DNA of 64,000 bases from Natrinema sp. CBA1119 (lineage in GTDB: Archaea; Halobacteriota; Halobacteria; Halobacteriales; Natrialbaceae): positions 3,534,001 to 3,598,000 of the forward strand of contig NZ_PDBS01000001.1 of assembly GCF_002572525.1 (NCBI RefSeq), in the 5' to 3' direction. Position 1 is the stretch's first letter; each line of letters opens with the position of its first letter. Positions 17,296-26,260 of this stretch are shown here, one piece after another. The translations under genes were made by a program, and so were the position numbers. A model generated the notes under the pieces. The model ran no database searches and was not told the DNA's origin. It saw nothing but the letters and a program-made list of their open reading frames with translations.

Positions 17296-18435
17296 ATGGC
17301 ATTCAGTCTGTCCGACGAGCACGAAGCCATCCGTGCTGCCGTTCGTGAGTTCGGTGAAAACGAGATCCAGCCGGTCGCGGAAGAACACGACCGAGAGGGA
17401 AAATATCCCGAAGAGTTACGACGAACAGCCGCGGAGTACGATTTCGTCGCACCCAGTATACCGGTCGAGTACGGCGGCGCTGGCATGGACAAGCTTTCGA
17501 AGACGATCGTTACCGAAGAGCTGTGGCGAGCCGACCCCGGAATCGGATCCGCAGTCGGCAGCGCGGGGTTCGGGACCAACATGATCGTCGAATTCGGCGA
17601 CGATTGGATGAAAGAGGAGTGGCTGCCGAAGGTCGCAAGCGGCGAAGTCGCCTCCTGTTCCTGTATTTCTGAGCCCGCTCATGGATCGAACGTTTCGGGT
17701 ATCGAGACCGTTGCCGAAAAAGACGGCGACGAGTACATCCTGAACGGAAACAAGATGTGGATCACCAACGGCACGGTCGCTGACATCGGTGTCGTCATGG
17801 CGAAGACGAGTCCGGGAGAGCGCCACCGCGGTATCACTGCCTTCCTTCTGCCGATGGACACCGACGGCATCTCCACCGAGAAGATCGACAACAAGCTCGG
17901 TATCCGCGCCTCCGACCTCGCAGAGGTCGTCATCGACGACGTTCGGATTCCCGAGGAGAACGTTATCGGCGAGGTCGACGAGGGGTTCTACCAGCTCATG
18001 GAATTCTTCGCCTCGGGCCGAACCAACGTCGCTGCACAGGCCGTGGGCGCTGCGACGGGCGCGCTCGACGCTGCGGTCGAGTACGCTAATCAGCGCGAAC
18101 AGTTCGACCAGAAGATCTCCGAGTTCCAGGCCATCCAGCACAAAATCGCCGAGATGGCCACCAAGGTCGAGGCGGCTCGCTCGCTGACCTACCGCGCCGC
18201 AACCGAGGTCGAACGGAACAACCAGGACGTCGCCGCGCAGTTCTCCAGCATGGCGAAGCTGTTCGCCAGCGAGATCGCGGTCGAGGTTGCGGACGAAGGA
18301 ATCCAGGTCCACGGCGGTTCGGGCTACGTGACTGACTACCCCGCCGAACGCTACTACCGCGACGCCCGCATCACGAAGATCTACGAGGGAACGAGCGAAA
18401 TCCAGAAGAACATCATCGCCGATCGAGTGCTGTAA
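17296..18435 (+). CDS. Acyl-CoA dehydrogenase
   Basis: A 379-residue, typical-length FAD-dependent acyl-CoA dehydrogenase. It has C-S-C-I-S-E-P-A-H-G-S-N in place of the usual TEP block, W-I-T-N-G, and the C-terminal Y-E-G-T-S-E-I-Q with catalytic Glu368. The start at 17296 (MAFSLSDEHE...) gives the family N-terminus; the open frame to 17131 is not supported. It follows the thiolase pair by about 200 nt and precedes a TRAP uptake system on the same strand. That suggests one catabolic unit from uptake to cleavage. Electron acceptor probably the ETF encoded at 41.8-43.6 kb. Confidence 0.95.
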   Translation: MAFSLSDEHEAIRAAVREFGENEIQPVAEEHDREGKYPEELRRTAAEYDFVAPSIPVEYGGAGMDKLSKTIVTEELWRADPGIGSAVGSAGFGTNMIVEFGDDWMKEEWLPKVASGEVASCSCISEPAHGSNVSGIETVAEKDGDEYILNGNKMWITNGTVADIGVVMAKTSPGERHRGITAFLLPMDTDGISTEKIDNKLGIRASDLAEVVIDDVRIPEENVIGEVDEGFYQLMEFFASGRTNVAAQAVGAATGALDAAVEYANQREQFDQKISEFQAIQHKIAEMATKVEAARSLTYRAATEVERNNQDVAAQFSSMAKLFASEIAVEVADEGIQVHGGSGYVTDYPAERYYRDARITKIYEGTSEIQKNIIADRVL

Positions 18436-18916
18436 CCGTTCGCTGTGAACGGCCGTTGTTGATGCACGCTCGAGGTGGAACAGTATCCTGTCCCGTTTCA
18501 TCTCGCTGTGTTGTCTCAGTAAGGCGGATGCAGTAACGAGACGCTCAAACTGAAACCGAGAGCGGGTATTGCTGTAGGGGTCTCTGAAACGAATTATACA
18601 CGTACTGCATACACGTACCGCAACGCGTAAACTCACCACATAGAGCTCTCTCGTGAGATGCGTTCAGACACTCTCAGAGCGTTCCAACTCCGCCGCGGGC
18701 TCTGCCGAAAATCAGGACGGGATCAGCGCAATCACGCTATCCGCGCGGTACTCTGAAATCGATACTATAGCCGTGAGCGTCCGACCCAACCGGACCGTTC
18801 TCACTGATTTCCCCGAGCGGCGTGAAGAAAGGACAGAGACACGACAACTATATCGGTGCTGAAGGCCTCCACCGTTTCCAAAGATTTAATTGGGAAGAAT
18901 ACACCGAGTAGTGTGT
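18436..18916. other. Intergenic region before the TRAP operon
   Basis: No gene seen. A TTTAATT box at about 18885-18891, some 28 nt before the ATG at 18917, is the likely promoter of the receptor-permease operon. Confidence 0.5.
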
Positions 18917-19972
18917 ATGACTTCCACGAGAAGACGGGATATTTTGAAAGTAGCAAGTGGTGTCGGTGCTGCAGCGCTGGCCGGCTGTCTCGGCGGCAGT
19001 GGTGGAATGGCATCGTTGAGCGTTGGCATCCCGGGCGCGAGCTCGACGACCGGTGCGGCGAGCAACTCCTTCCAGCGCGTCGTCAAGGACCAGTCCGGCG
19101 ACACCGATCCGGCCGGCGAGATACGCTGGCAGAACCAGGATACCGGCGGCGACCCGCCGAGTCTTCGTCAGTTCTCACAGGGGAACCTGCAGGCGCTGAC
19201 CGCGGGGAACTTCATCGTTGCCTCCGCTCAGGAGGACAAGGAACCGTTCGCAGAACGGCCGGTGGAGACGCTCCCGCAACAGATGTTCTCCATCACCTCG
19301 CTTCACATGCACGTGGTTTCCGTCAAGGGGTCAGGTATCCAGACGACCGATGACCTTGCCGGGAGCAACTTCTGGCCGCTGCCGCCATCGTGGGGACTGC
19401 GTCAGCTGGCCGAGACCGTCTTCTCGAATGCCGATCTCTGGAGCGAACTCCAGAACTCCGACTCGATCGTCAACGCGGATACGGGCGACGTCGCCGGCCT
19501 CATCGAGGAAGGTAACATCGATGCTCTGGTGGCCTACGGCGCTGGTTTCCAGAATCTCGCCGGCTGGGCGACCGAGGTCGACGCGCGCGCCGACCTCCAA
19601 CTCGTCGAGTTCACTGACAGTTTCGTCGAGGCCGCGAACGGCACCCGTGGGACGAGCCACAGCGAACTCGACGTCTACGGCTGGCAGCAACAGAACTTCG
19701 ACACCGACAAAATGGACGTCTACGGCGCGGACTTCCAGTTCTGGCTCGGTAACGACACCTCTCGCGACATCGGCTACGAACTCGCGCGGATCAGCAACGA
19801 GCACACCGAAGCGATTCAGGAGGGGCAGCCGGCGTACCTCGATCACAGCGACGCCGAGACCATGGCTTCGCTGTATCTCGAGGATCTCCCGGTCCACCCC
19901 GGTCCGTACGACTATCTCGAGGAGCAGGGTGTCGATATGAGCGCATACACCCGCGGCGAAACCAGCGAATAG
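18917..19972 (+). CDS. TAXI-family TRAP transporter solute-binding lipoprotein
   Basis: A 351-residue extracytoplasmic receptor. The N-terminus M-T-S-T-R-R-R-D-I-L-K with a hydrophobic stretch and the lipobox L-A-G-C indicates Tat export and lipid anchoring at about Cys26. The mature part begins with a G/S-rich linker and the TAXI strand pattern. The gene ends 7 nt before a fused TRAP permease, its partner. TAXI receptors bind organic anions such as carboxylates or glutamate-like compounds; given the neighbours an acyl substrate is likely (inference). It is more divergent than the two receptors at 37.4 and 46.3 kb. Confidence 0.92.
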   Translation: MTSTRRRDILKVASGVGAAALAGCLGGSGGMASLSVGIPGASSTTGAASNSFQRVVKDQSGDTDPAGEIRWQNQDTGGDPPSLRQFSQGNLQALTAGNFIVASAQEDKEPFAERPVETLPQQMFSITSLHMHVVSVKGSGIQTTDDLAGSNFWPLPPSWGLRQLAETVFSNADLWSELQNSDSIVNADTGDVAGLIEEGNIDALVAYGAGFQNLAGWATEVDARADLQLVEFTDSFVEAANGTRGTSHSELDVYGWQQQNFDTDKMDVYGADFQFWLGNDTSRDIGYELARISNEHTEAIQEGQPAYLDHSDAETMASLYLEDLPVHPGPYDYLEEQGVDMSAYTRGETSE

Positions 19973-19979
19973 AGCGCCC

Positions 19980-21986
19980 ATGAGCGAGACCAAGAGCGAA
20001 CCGCCCGTCTGGTCGCCATTTGATCTCCGACGGGAGCATCTGCTGAACAACCTCATCACCGTCGTCGCCCTGCTCTTCTGGGCGCGGGTGCTGCTGTACG
20101 GGCTCACTCAGGAGGTGCCGCGGGCAAAGTACGGCGCCGCTTTCCTCGCCGGTGGCGTCCTCATCTACACTCTCGACGAACTCCGCAATCTCGACGGATC
20201 CGACCGACTCGAGCGCCTCGGGCTGTGGATCTGTGCGCTCGTCGGCGTCACCGTGCCGGCCTACGTGTGGCTGCATTACGAGGTCCTCGAGACCCAGCGA
20301 ATCGGCTACGCCCTGGGCTACGAATACGCCATCGGCGGCCTGTTCGGGCTCGTCGTCCTCTATCTGACCTATCGGGCGTTCGGGGCCGCCTTCGCGGGCG
20401 TCGTGATCGCTTCCGTCCTCTACGCCTACTTCGGCAACCTCATCACCGGACTGTTGGGCCATGGGGGGGTCGCTTTCGAACAGATCATCAACGTCCTGTC
20501 GATGGAGTTCGACGGCTTCTTCGGCTCGATCACGCAGGTCGTCGCCGTCAAGGTCGCGCTGTTCCTGCTTTACGCGGGGCTGATGCGCGGCTACGGTGCG
20601 TTCGATCTGATCATGCGCCTTTCGTTCCGGACGGCGAAGTACCTCCGGTCGGGGGTCGCCCAGTCGGCGGTTATCTCGAGTCTGATCGTCGGCTCGATCA
20701 ACGGGGCGCAGACGGCAAACGCCGCGATGACCGGTTCCTTTACCATCCCATTGATGAAAGAAAGCGGGATGAAATCGGACTCGGCCGGCGGGATCGAGGC
20801 CGTCGCCTCCGCCGGCGGGCAGATCATGCCGCCGGTAATGGGTGCGGCTGCATTCGTCATGGCCTCGCTCATTCCGGGACTCGGCTACGTCGACGTGCTC
20901 ATCGCGGGCATCATTCCGGCGGTGGTGTTCTACATCTCCGTCGCAATCGGCGTCCACTACATGGCGGTCAAACAGCTCCCCGAGGGCGGCATTAATATCG
21001 AAGGTCGACTCGAGGATCTGGACGATGGGTATCACCCGCTCATCGAGGCGATCCGATTCGGCGTTCCCTTCGCCGTGTTGCTGTACACGCTCGGGATCGC
21101 TCAGTGGACGGTCATTAGTTCCGCGCTGTACACCTGTGGGGCGATGGTGCTGACGGGCACGGGGATCCCCCTTCTGCTCAGCGTCGCCGACGGCGACGCG
21201 GACCCGATCGAAACGGTCCGCGACGCCGCGAACAACACGGTCTCCGGATTCAAGTTCGGAGCCGTCGCCATCGCGCCGATCGCAATCATCATCGCGGCAG
21301 TCAACGGGATCGTCGACTTGCTGAACGCGACCGGTCTTCCGGGCAAACTCTCGCTCGCAATCGTCGGCGTTGCCGGCGGCGTCCTGCTATTCACGGCTAT
21401 CCTCTCGATGGTCGTCTGTCTCATCCTGGGACTGGGGATGCCGACCGTGGCGGCGTACACCATCGTCGCGCTGTTGATCGCGCCGACGTTGACCGGCGAA
21501 TTCGCCATCGACCCGGTCGCTGCTCACTTCTTCGTGCTCTACGCGGCGATCCTTTCGGGGATCACGCCGCCGATCGCTATCGCAGTTGTGGTGACGACCG
21601 GCATCGCCAACTCGAACTTCTGGAAGACTGCGGTTGAGGCACTGAAACTCGGGTTTCCGCTTTTCGTTCTCCCGTTCTCGTTCATCTACAACCCCGAAAT
21701 CGTGACCGGCGGACTCACCCTTGCGACCGTCAGTTCGGGACTGATCCTTCTGCTGGGTGCGGTCGCGATCATCCACGGTCTCAACTGTGCGCCTCGCCCC
21801 TTCGATATCTCGGCGCCACTGAGCTACGGCATACGCGCAGTGTACGTTGTACTCGGCGTCGTCGCGATGGTGTGGCCGTCACTGACGCCCCGTATCGGTG
21901 CCGCAGCGGCCGCGATACTATTCATCGCGGTCCAGTCGAGGATAGCTGAGACTCCCAACGTCGGTTACGTTGCCGAAGGCGATTAA
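19980..21986 (+). CDS. TRAP transporter fused permease (4TM + 12TM)
   Basis: A 668-residue membrane protein typical of TAXI-TRAP systems, where the small DctQ-like and large DctM-like subunits are fused. About 16 hydrophobic helices are visible. The DctM signatures N-A-A-M-T-G-S-F-T-I-P, S-A-G-G-Q-I-M-P-P-V-M-G, and L-G-L-G-M-P-T-V-A-A-Y are present. It would drive sodium-coupled uptake of the ligand captured by the receptor 7 nt upstream. The length is normal and no frameshift is seen. Confidence 0.95.
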   Translation: MSETKSEPPVWSPFDLRREHLLNNLITVVALLFWARVLLYGLTQEVPRAKYGAAFLAGGVLIYTLDELRNLDGSDRLERLGLWICALVGVTVPAYVWLHYEVLETQRIGYALGYEYAIGGLFGLVVLYLTYRAFGAAFAGVVIASVLYAYFGNLITGLLGHGGVAFEQIINVLSMEFDGFFGSITQVVAVKVALFLLYAGLMRGYGAFDLIMRLSFRTAKYLRSGVAQSAVISSLIVGSINGAQTANAAMTGSFTIPLMKESGMKSDSAGGIEAVASAGGQIMPPVMGAAAFVMASLIPGLGYVDVLIAGIIPAVVFYISVAIGVHYMAVKQLPEGGINIEGRLEDLDDGYHPLIEAIRFGVPFAVLLYTLGIAQWTVISSALYTCGAMVLTGTGIPLLLSVADGDADPIETVRDAANNTVSGFKFGAVAIAPIAIIIAAVNGIVDLLNATGLPGKLSLAIVGVAGGVLLFTAILSMVVCLILGLGMPTVAAYTIVALLIAPTLTGEFAIDPVAAHFFVLYAAILSGITPPIAIAVVVTTGIANSNFWKTAVEALKLGFPLFVLPFSFIYNPEIVTGGLTLATVSSGLILLLGAVAIIHGLNCAPRPFDISAPLSYGIRAVYVVLGVVAMVWPSLTPRIGAAAAAILFIAVQSRIAETPNVGYVAEGD

Positions 21987-22117
21987 TCGGCTCGCGGTAC
22001 TGTTTTCCGATCGCCCTGACCGATCGTGGTAGACCCCTCGGAATCGCGCTCTTCGCGGAGTACCCACAATTCCTCCACAGTCGACTTTCGTGTTCGCCCC
22101 ACGTCGTTATCGACCAG

Positions 22118-22372
22118 TTGCGAGAACTGGTACTCGAAGCCTGGGACAGGGCCGTGGCCGACGGCAACTTCGACGATATAACCGAGGTTCCGTGGTGGCC
22201 GCCACACGAGAACGTGGTCGGTGAGGAGAACCAGATTCAATACATCGTTCTCGCTCACAACGGCCGATCGGGCGTCGCTCCAAACACGATCAAGGCCAAA
22301 ATCGTCGCCGTTGCCGACGAAATCGCGGTCGATGGAATCTTCTGGGAATTCCTTCATCGACTCAAGGAGTGA
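22118..22372 (+). CDS. Hypothetical protein, possibly a truncated remnant
   Basis: An 84-codon frame with protein-like composition (D-I-T-E-V-P-W-W-P-P-H-E-N-V-V-G-E-E-N-Q-I). The same frame is open upstream towards the permease stop but without a clear start. The opposite strand is also open over most of the stretch. No family is recognised, so this could be the 3' end of a lost gene. Confidence 0.35.
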   Translation: MRELVLEAWDRAVADGNFDDITEVPWWPPHENVVGEENQIQYIVLAHNGRSGVAPNTIKAKIVAVADEIAVDGIFWEFLHRLKE

Positions 22373-23208
22373 CCGTTCCGATCGAGCCGATTCCGATTCC
22401 CGGTTCGTTTCTCGAGTGCGATGGCTTTCTCGCTGACCAAGTTATAAGTAGATGTGTCGACACCACATAACGTATACGACCCACTGACATCGAAGCTGTT
22501 TCGAGTTGTTATCATCTGCATTGTCTTCGAAACTAACGCCACCAGTATTGTATATATAATGCAATAAATGTTCAGTTCTACGTGAATGGTTTCTTTTATG
22601 GCATTCAATAATATGATTTTCACTCGGTAGCTGATTTCCACCGCTGAATCCGCACAAAACACGATACACCGGCTGGTGAGTTTCTCGTTGATCGATTCGA
22701 TTATCGGATTTCTTGTTCGTGGAGGACGAAGCGATCAGGACAACTCTACTGGTCGAAATCGAGCCGAAAAGCGGTTTATCCACTCGAGGTGCGTATCGAT
22801 CGCTTCCGGAACTCGTAAGTGGGCGGTCGGACGAATATTCGTCAATGAATTGTTACATTCACACATTACTACGTTAGTCGAGACCGTGTTGAGCTTTCGG
22901 TGGAAACGTACCAGCCGGGGAGGGGCAAAACGAGACAGTGACCGATTCGACACAGTGTCAATAACTATACCATCATCTGTGAAACGTGTTATTGCCGGTT
23001 GGTGAATACAACTCGAGTCCGCATCGAAACGGATTGCTCCGGTGCACCGACAGATAGCACCGACGTAGTTCGTGAAACCGGCGCGTTGAAGCGGGAATCC
23101 TCACTCTCCGCAACGCGAGCGACCGTCTCTGCTATCAAGCGTACTGTCGACCACTGAAACTACGATCCGTCTAGCGATTCACCGCGGTCAGTCATATGGA
23201 ATACCGGA
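22373..23208. other. AT-richer stretch without a recognised gene
   Basis: The stretch is clearly lower in GC than the rest of the window (for example around 22545-22625). Frames of 60-110 codons exist on both strands, but none looks like a haloarchaeal protein. It may be old mobile or viral DNA flanking the IS630 copy (inference). Confidence 0.4.
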
Positions 23209-23343
23209 TCAGCGGAGCATACTCGCGAGCAACTCGATGTATTCTATGAACGAGGGGGTTGGAGTTCCGGGCATGTAGATCGGGGGATCAGGCTGCTCGA
23301 GGCGGACGTTGGTAATCGGATCTCTGTATTCGGTTCGTTTCAT
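23209..23343 (-). CDS. Small 44-residue protein from a leaderless transcript, function unknown
   Basis: ATG at 23343, stop TGA at 23209-23211. The 44-residue product is acidic and proline-rich in the middle (Q-P-D-P-P-I-Y-M-P-G-T-P-T-P) with a possible C-terminal amphipathic helix (F-I-E-Y-I-E-L-L-A-S-M-L). A TATA box (23365-23373) is centred 26 nt before the ATG, the spacing expected for a haloarchaeal leaderless mRNA, which is the main argument that this is a gene. No cysteines, transmembrane segment or leader-type cleavage motif is seen. Confidence 0.55.
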   Translation of the reverse strand: MKRTEYRDPITNVRLEQPDPPIYMPGTPTPSFIEYIELLASMLR

Positions 23344-23364
23344 AGGCTAGATTCGAGTCGGGGC

Positions 23365-23373
23365 TATTTATAC
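23365..23373 (-). promoter_or_regulatory. TATA box GTATAAATA for the 44-residue gene
   Basis: Strong archaeal TATA element centred 26 nt upstream of the ATG at 23343 on the minus strand. Confidence 0.65.
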
Positions 23374-23472
23374 TTTCACAGATATAGTTTCTGTATAATA
23401 CACCAACAATCGTTATTGACCACTCTATTCACGGTACCAGATGGCACGATGTCTCAGTCCCCGCCCGAAAGA

Positions 23473-24526
23473 TAGTAGACAGTAGAAATAATTACTCAGT
23501 TTTGGAACAGAGGGGTGATCAAATGCGGTATCGATCGCCGTTGGTAACTCGCTAATCGAGTCGAAGAACCGTTTGTTGAGAGTCGCTTGTGACTGTCTCC
23601 AGCACCTTCGACTGGCTTATGTTCCGGCGAATACGCCGGTAGCGTGACGAGGGCGAGGTCGTCACGGGCCGCCAGATCCGGGACGGCCGACGCCTGAAAG
23701 TACGGTGCTCCATCTAACACAATGATCAAGTCATCTTCAAACTCTTGGCATAATGCAAGAATGAAATGTTTTGCGTGATCGGCAGTAACGTACTCTTCGA
23801 ATCGAGAGAAAAAGCGATCATCGTCCTCGGTGATCGCGCCCAAAAGACACGTCCACCCACGTTGTCCGGATAATTCGATAGACGGCCGCGTGCCGCGCGG
23901 AAACCACGCGGCACGCGGCTCGACGTGGACCGATTTCTTGGTTTGATCGATACGGACTACCGTGGCGTCCATCTCCCGCCGCTTTGTTTGCGATTCTCAC
24001 GGATCGCTTCTTGCTCATCAGCATCAGATTCGACGGCTGTACGGCGAGGTTTTTGATAACTCAATCCCGCTTCGTTGAGCAGCCGCCGACAGCTCGGGAT
24101 TGAGTACTCGACATCGTAGGTCTCGTCGAGATATTGCTGGACGAGCGCCGGCGTCCACGCCGGCGCGTCAACGCCAACTTCTTCGGGAGATTCATGAACG
24201 ATCTCTTCGAACTCTTTTTGCTCTTGTTCTGATAGCTTTCGTTTTCTCCCAGATCGATGAGCATCAGTAACAGCCTGCTCAAGCGACTCATCGGTGTCGA
24301 GTCGCTTGAGCCAGCTATAGATCGTCCGGCGCTGAACGCCGTACCACTCAGCTAGTTCAGTTTGCGTAAGACCGTTTTTGTACGCAATTGCTGCTAAGAG
24401 CCGTTGTGTCGGCTTCTTTCCTTCCACATTGTCGAGGGCTGTTTGTAGTTCCTCGACAGAGATTTCGTCGAGATGCTCCACTACACTCGACAACAGTATC
24501 TGAGTAAAAAGCTCTAACGGTTACTA
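23473..24526 (-). mobile_element. IS630-type insertion element, copy 2 (about 1.05 kb, decayed)
   Basis: The ends carry related inverted repeats. One end reads TAGTAGACAGTAGAAATAAT then TACTCAG. The other, reverse complemented, reads TAGTAACCGTTAGAGCTTTT then TACTCAG. TA lies at both outer ends as expected for IS630. It contains a two-piece transposase gene and matches the more damaged copy at 10642-11362. Confidence 0.85.
23496..24493 (-). pseudogene. IS630 family transposase, broken by two frameshifts
   Basis: The N-terminal frame (24493 to 23957) has the helix-turn-helix (L-T-Q-T-E-L-A-E-W-Y-G-V-Q-R-R-T-I-Y-S-W-L-K-R-L). The next frame (from 23972) holds the DDE domain with D-Q-T and L-D-G-A-P-Y-F-Q. 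The join at R-K-Q/R-R-E-M-D is a frameshift that might be programmed. A second shift, a lost base after P-V-E at about 23604, moves the conserved C-W-R-Q...N-K-R-F-F-D-S tail into a third frame. The HNPVEE-type motif here reads H-K-P-V-E. Probably inactive. Confidence 0.8.
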
Positions 24527-24716
24527 TTGAGGAACGAGTCATGCGTTTTGGCGGTAGCGGTGCGGCTGTCAGTGCCCACGGAGCTGCCGAAGGCGGCGAG
24601 TAGGCCGGGGTAGTTCAGTGCATGGAGCACGTCGAAACGCGACACCGTACTTTTTCAACTGTCTCTGAACGCCGCTACGAGACGGTCCCGTGAGAGAGCG
24701 TCGTAGCGATGCAAAA

Positions 24717-24723
24717 CTTATAG
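24717..24723 (+). promoter_or_regulatory. TATA-like box of the cupin gene
   Basis: CTTATAG centred about 25 nt before the ATG at 24745; leaderless-type spacing. Confidence 0.5.
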
Positions 24724-24744
24724 TCTCCCAAGCTAATACTTCAC

Positions 24745-25167
24745 ATGGGTATGGAGTACACTGTTGTCGATAGCGAGGATGTACCGCTCACTGACCTCTC
24801 TGAAGTCGACGAAATGCCGCCGGATCTGGACATTCGGGCCGTTGACGAGGAACTCGACTGTCAGAATACTGCGGTGAAGATCTGGTACTTCGACGAGGGC
24901 GAAGAGATCGGCTATCACGCGCACACGGAGCAGGAGGAACTCTTCTACGTCCTCGAGGGGACGTTCTCGTTGAAACTCGGCCGCTCGGGCGAGGAAGAGT
25001 TCGTCGAGGCAGACGAGGGGACCTTCTGGGTCGCCGCGCCGAAGATCGGCCACGGCCATCGCTGTATCAGTGATGATGGCGGCGCTGTCCTTGCGTTCGG
25101 CGCGCCACCAGTCGACGACCCTGGCCGTGATCCGCACTCGATTTCCGACGAAGAGAGAGACGGCTGA
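24745..25167 (+). CDS. Cupin domain protein
   Basis: A 140-residue single-cupin protein. Motif 1 is G-Y-H-A-H-T-E-Q-E-E-L-F-Y-V-L-E-G with the two His and Glu metal ligands, and motif 2 is P-K-I-G-H-G-H-R-C. It is probably a metal-binding sugar- or acid-handling enzyme or sensor; the reaction is not predictable. It shares the E-Q-E-E-L-(F/Y) core and overall layout with the cupin at 30982-31434. The spelling M-G-M-E-Y leaves 24751 as an alternative start. Confidence 0.85.
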   Translation: MGMEYTVVDSEDVPLTDLSEVDEMPPDLDIRAVDEELDCQNTAVKIWYFDEGEEIGYHAHTEQEELFYVLEGTFSLKLGRSGEEEFVEADEGTFWVAAPKIGHGHRCISDDGGAVLAFGAPPVDDPGRDPHSISDEERDG

Positions 25168-25341
25168 CGGCCCGTGAAACCGGCTGTAACGCCGCTGAAT
25201 CTCACTCAAATTTTCGGACCTAACGGTGCTGTGGGATAGTTGTATTAGCTGAGTAATCGGAAGGGGCGGGACGATTCCAGTCAGACGGTGTTGCCGTGGC
25301 TCCCGTTCTTCGAGTCGTCGGTCCGACTCACTCCCGCTCAG

Positions 25342-26064
25342 TCACGTGTCGCCGTTGTGAGTATGATCGTGGTCGTGCCCATGCTGGTGTCCGTGTCCCG
25401 TGTCCGACGTTTCGAGAACGTCCTCGCACTCGACGTTCGTGTAGCCGGAATGGAACAGTTCGACTGAGCCACCGTCGGCGTCGAACGCATGCCGTTCGAT
25501 ACAGCCGACATCCGCGCCGAGCAGGTGGACGCTGACGCTGGGTTCGTCCGATGTCGTTTCGACGGAGTGGATATCGTTGTTTGGCGGAATCAGTTCGTAG
25601 TAGTCACCTCGTTCCATGCGCTCGGTCCGAATCCGTTCGAGCTCCGCCTCGCCTTCGTCGTTCGTTGCGTCATCGACCCGGCGGTAGAAGTCTTCGCGTT
25701 GCGTTCCACCGTAGATTCCGACGAGTCCCCAGGCGAGATGATCGTGGACCGGCGTCGAGGCGCCCGGCGGAAGGACGAGTGTGAACACCGACAGTTTGTT
25801 TCCCTCCCGGTACAGCAGCCACTGGGCGATGTCCTCTCCCATGTTGCCCTTGTCGTCCACGTCGTCCATGGCGAGTTCTTGATACCGTTCAGCAAGCCAG
25901 TCATCGTCCGCGAGGAGTTCCTCGAACGGGTCCGCCAGCGACTCGAGCAGCGCGGGAACCTCTTCGTGCTCGTCGGCGGTCGCTTTCACCGTTGCGACGA
26001 ATTCTCGCAGTCGATCGTTATCGTAGATGAACTCCGGTTCGGGGTCCGATTCGGGTGACGCCAT
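25342..26064 (-). CDS. Cysteine dioxygenase-like cupin enzyme with His-rich tail
   Basis: A 240-residue protein related to type I cysteine dioxygenase / thiol dioxygenases. The metal motif is V-H-D-H-L-A-W-G-L-V-G-I-Y-G-G-T-Q-R-E with a later D-I-H-S-V-E-T, giving the three-His site. The C-terminal 18 residues are a run of Gly-His-Asp (G-H-G-H-Q-H-G-H-D-H-D-H-T-H), which looks like a metal reservoir. The start at 26064 is chosen; ATG 26094 would add ten residues, and the frame is open to 26346. It may oxidise a thiol such as cysteine or mercaptopropionate. Confidence 0.85.
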   Translation of the reverse strand: MASPESDPEPEFIYDNDRLREFVATVKATADEHEEVPALLESLADPFEELLADDDWLAERYQELAMDDVDDKGNMGEDIAQWLLYREGNKLSVFTLVLPPGASTPVHDHLAWGLVGIYGGTQREDFYRRVDDATNDEGEAELERIRTERMERGDYYELIPPNNDIHSVETTSDEPSVSVHLLGADVGCIERHAFDADGGSVELFHSGYTNVECEDVLETSDTGHGHQHGHDHDHTHNGDT

Positions 26065-26260
26065 CGTACTGTGGTGGATGTCATCAGTGACCATAAACGC
26101 TCGCCCGTCGTCCCACAGCGGATCGGCAGGATCGGCCCTGTTGCCTCGCGAAGACCGGACGGAAGCAGGAGCATCTCGAGACGAACGCCGTCGCGATCCG
26201 ATGCCGTCTCTCACGGTGACGAACAGAATACTTATCATTGCGACACGGTAACGACCCGTC

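Noticed and set aside
19791-21035. Long minus-strand frame opposite the TRAP permease
   Set aside because: Shadow frame; the plus strand has clear TRAP signatures.
22442-23005. Frames of 109-113 codons on both strands in the AT-richer region
   Set aside because: Composition is not haloarchaeal-protein-like (many Ser, Arg, Asn, few acidic residues), no motif and no promoter at leaderless spacing.
24541-24603. 20-codon frame with G-G-S-G-A-A-V-S-A-H-G, reminding of a thiolase C-terminus
   Set aside because: Too short and too simple in composition to argue homology.
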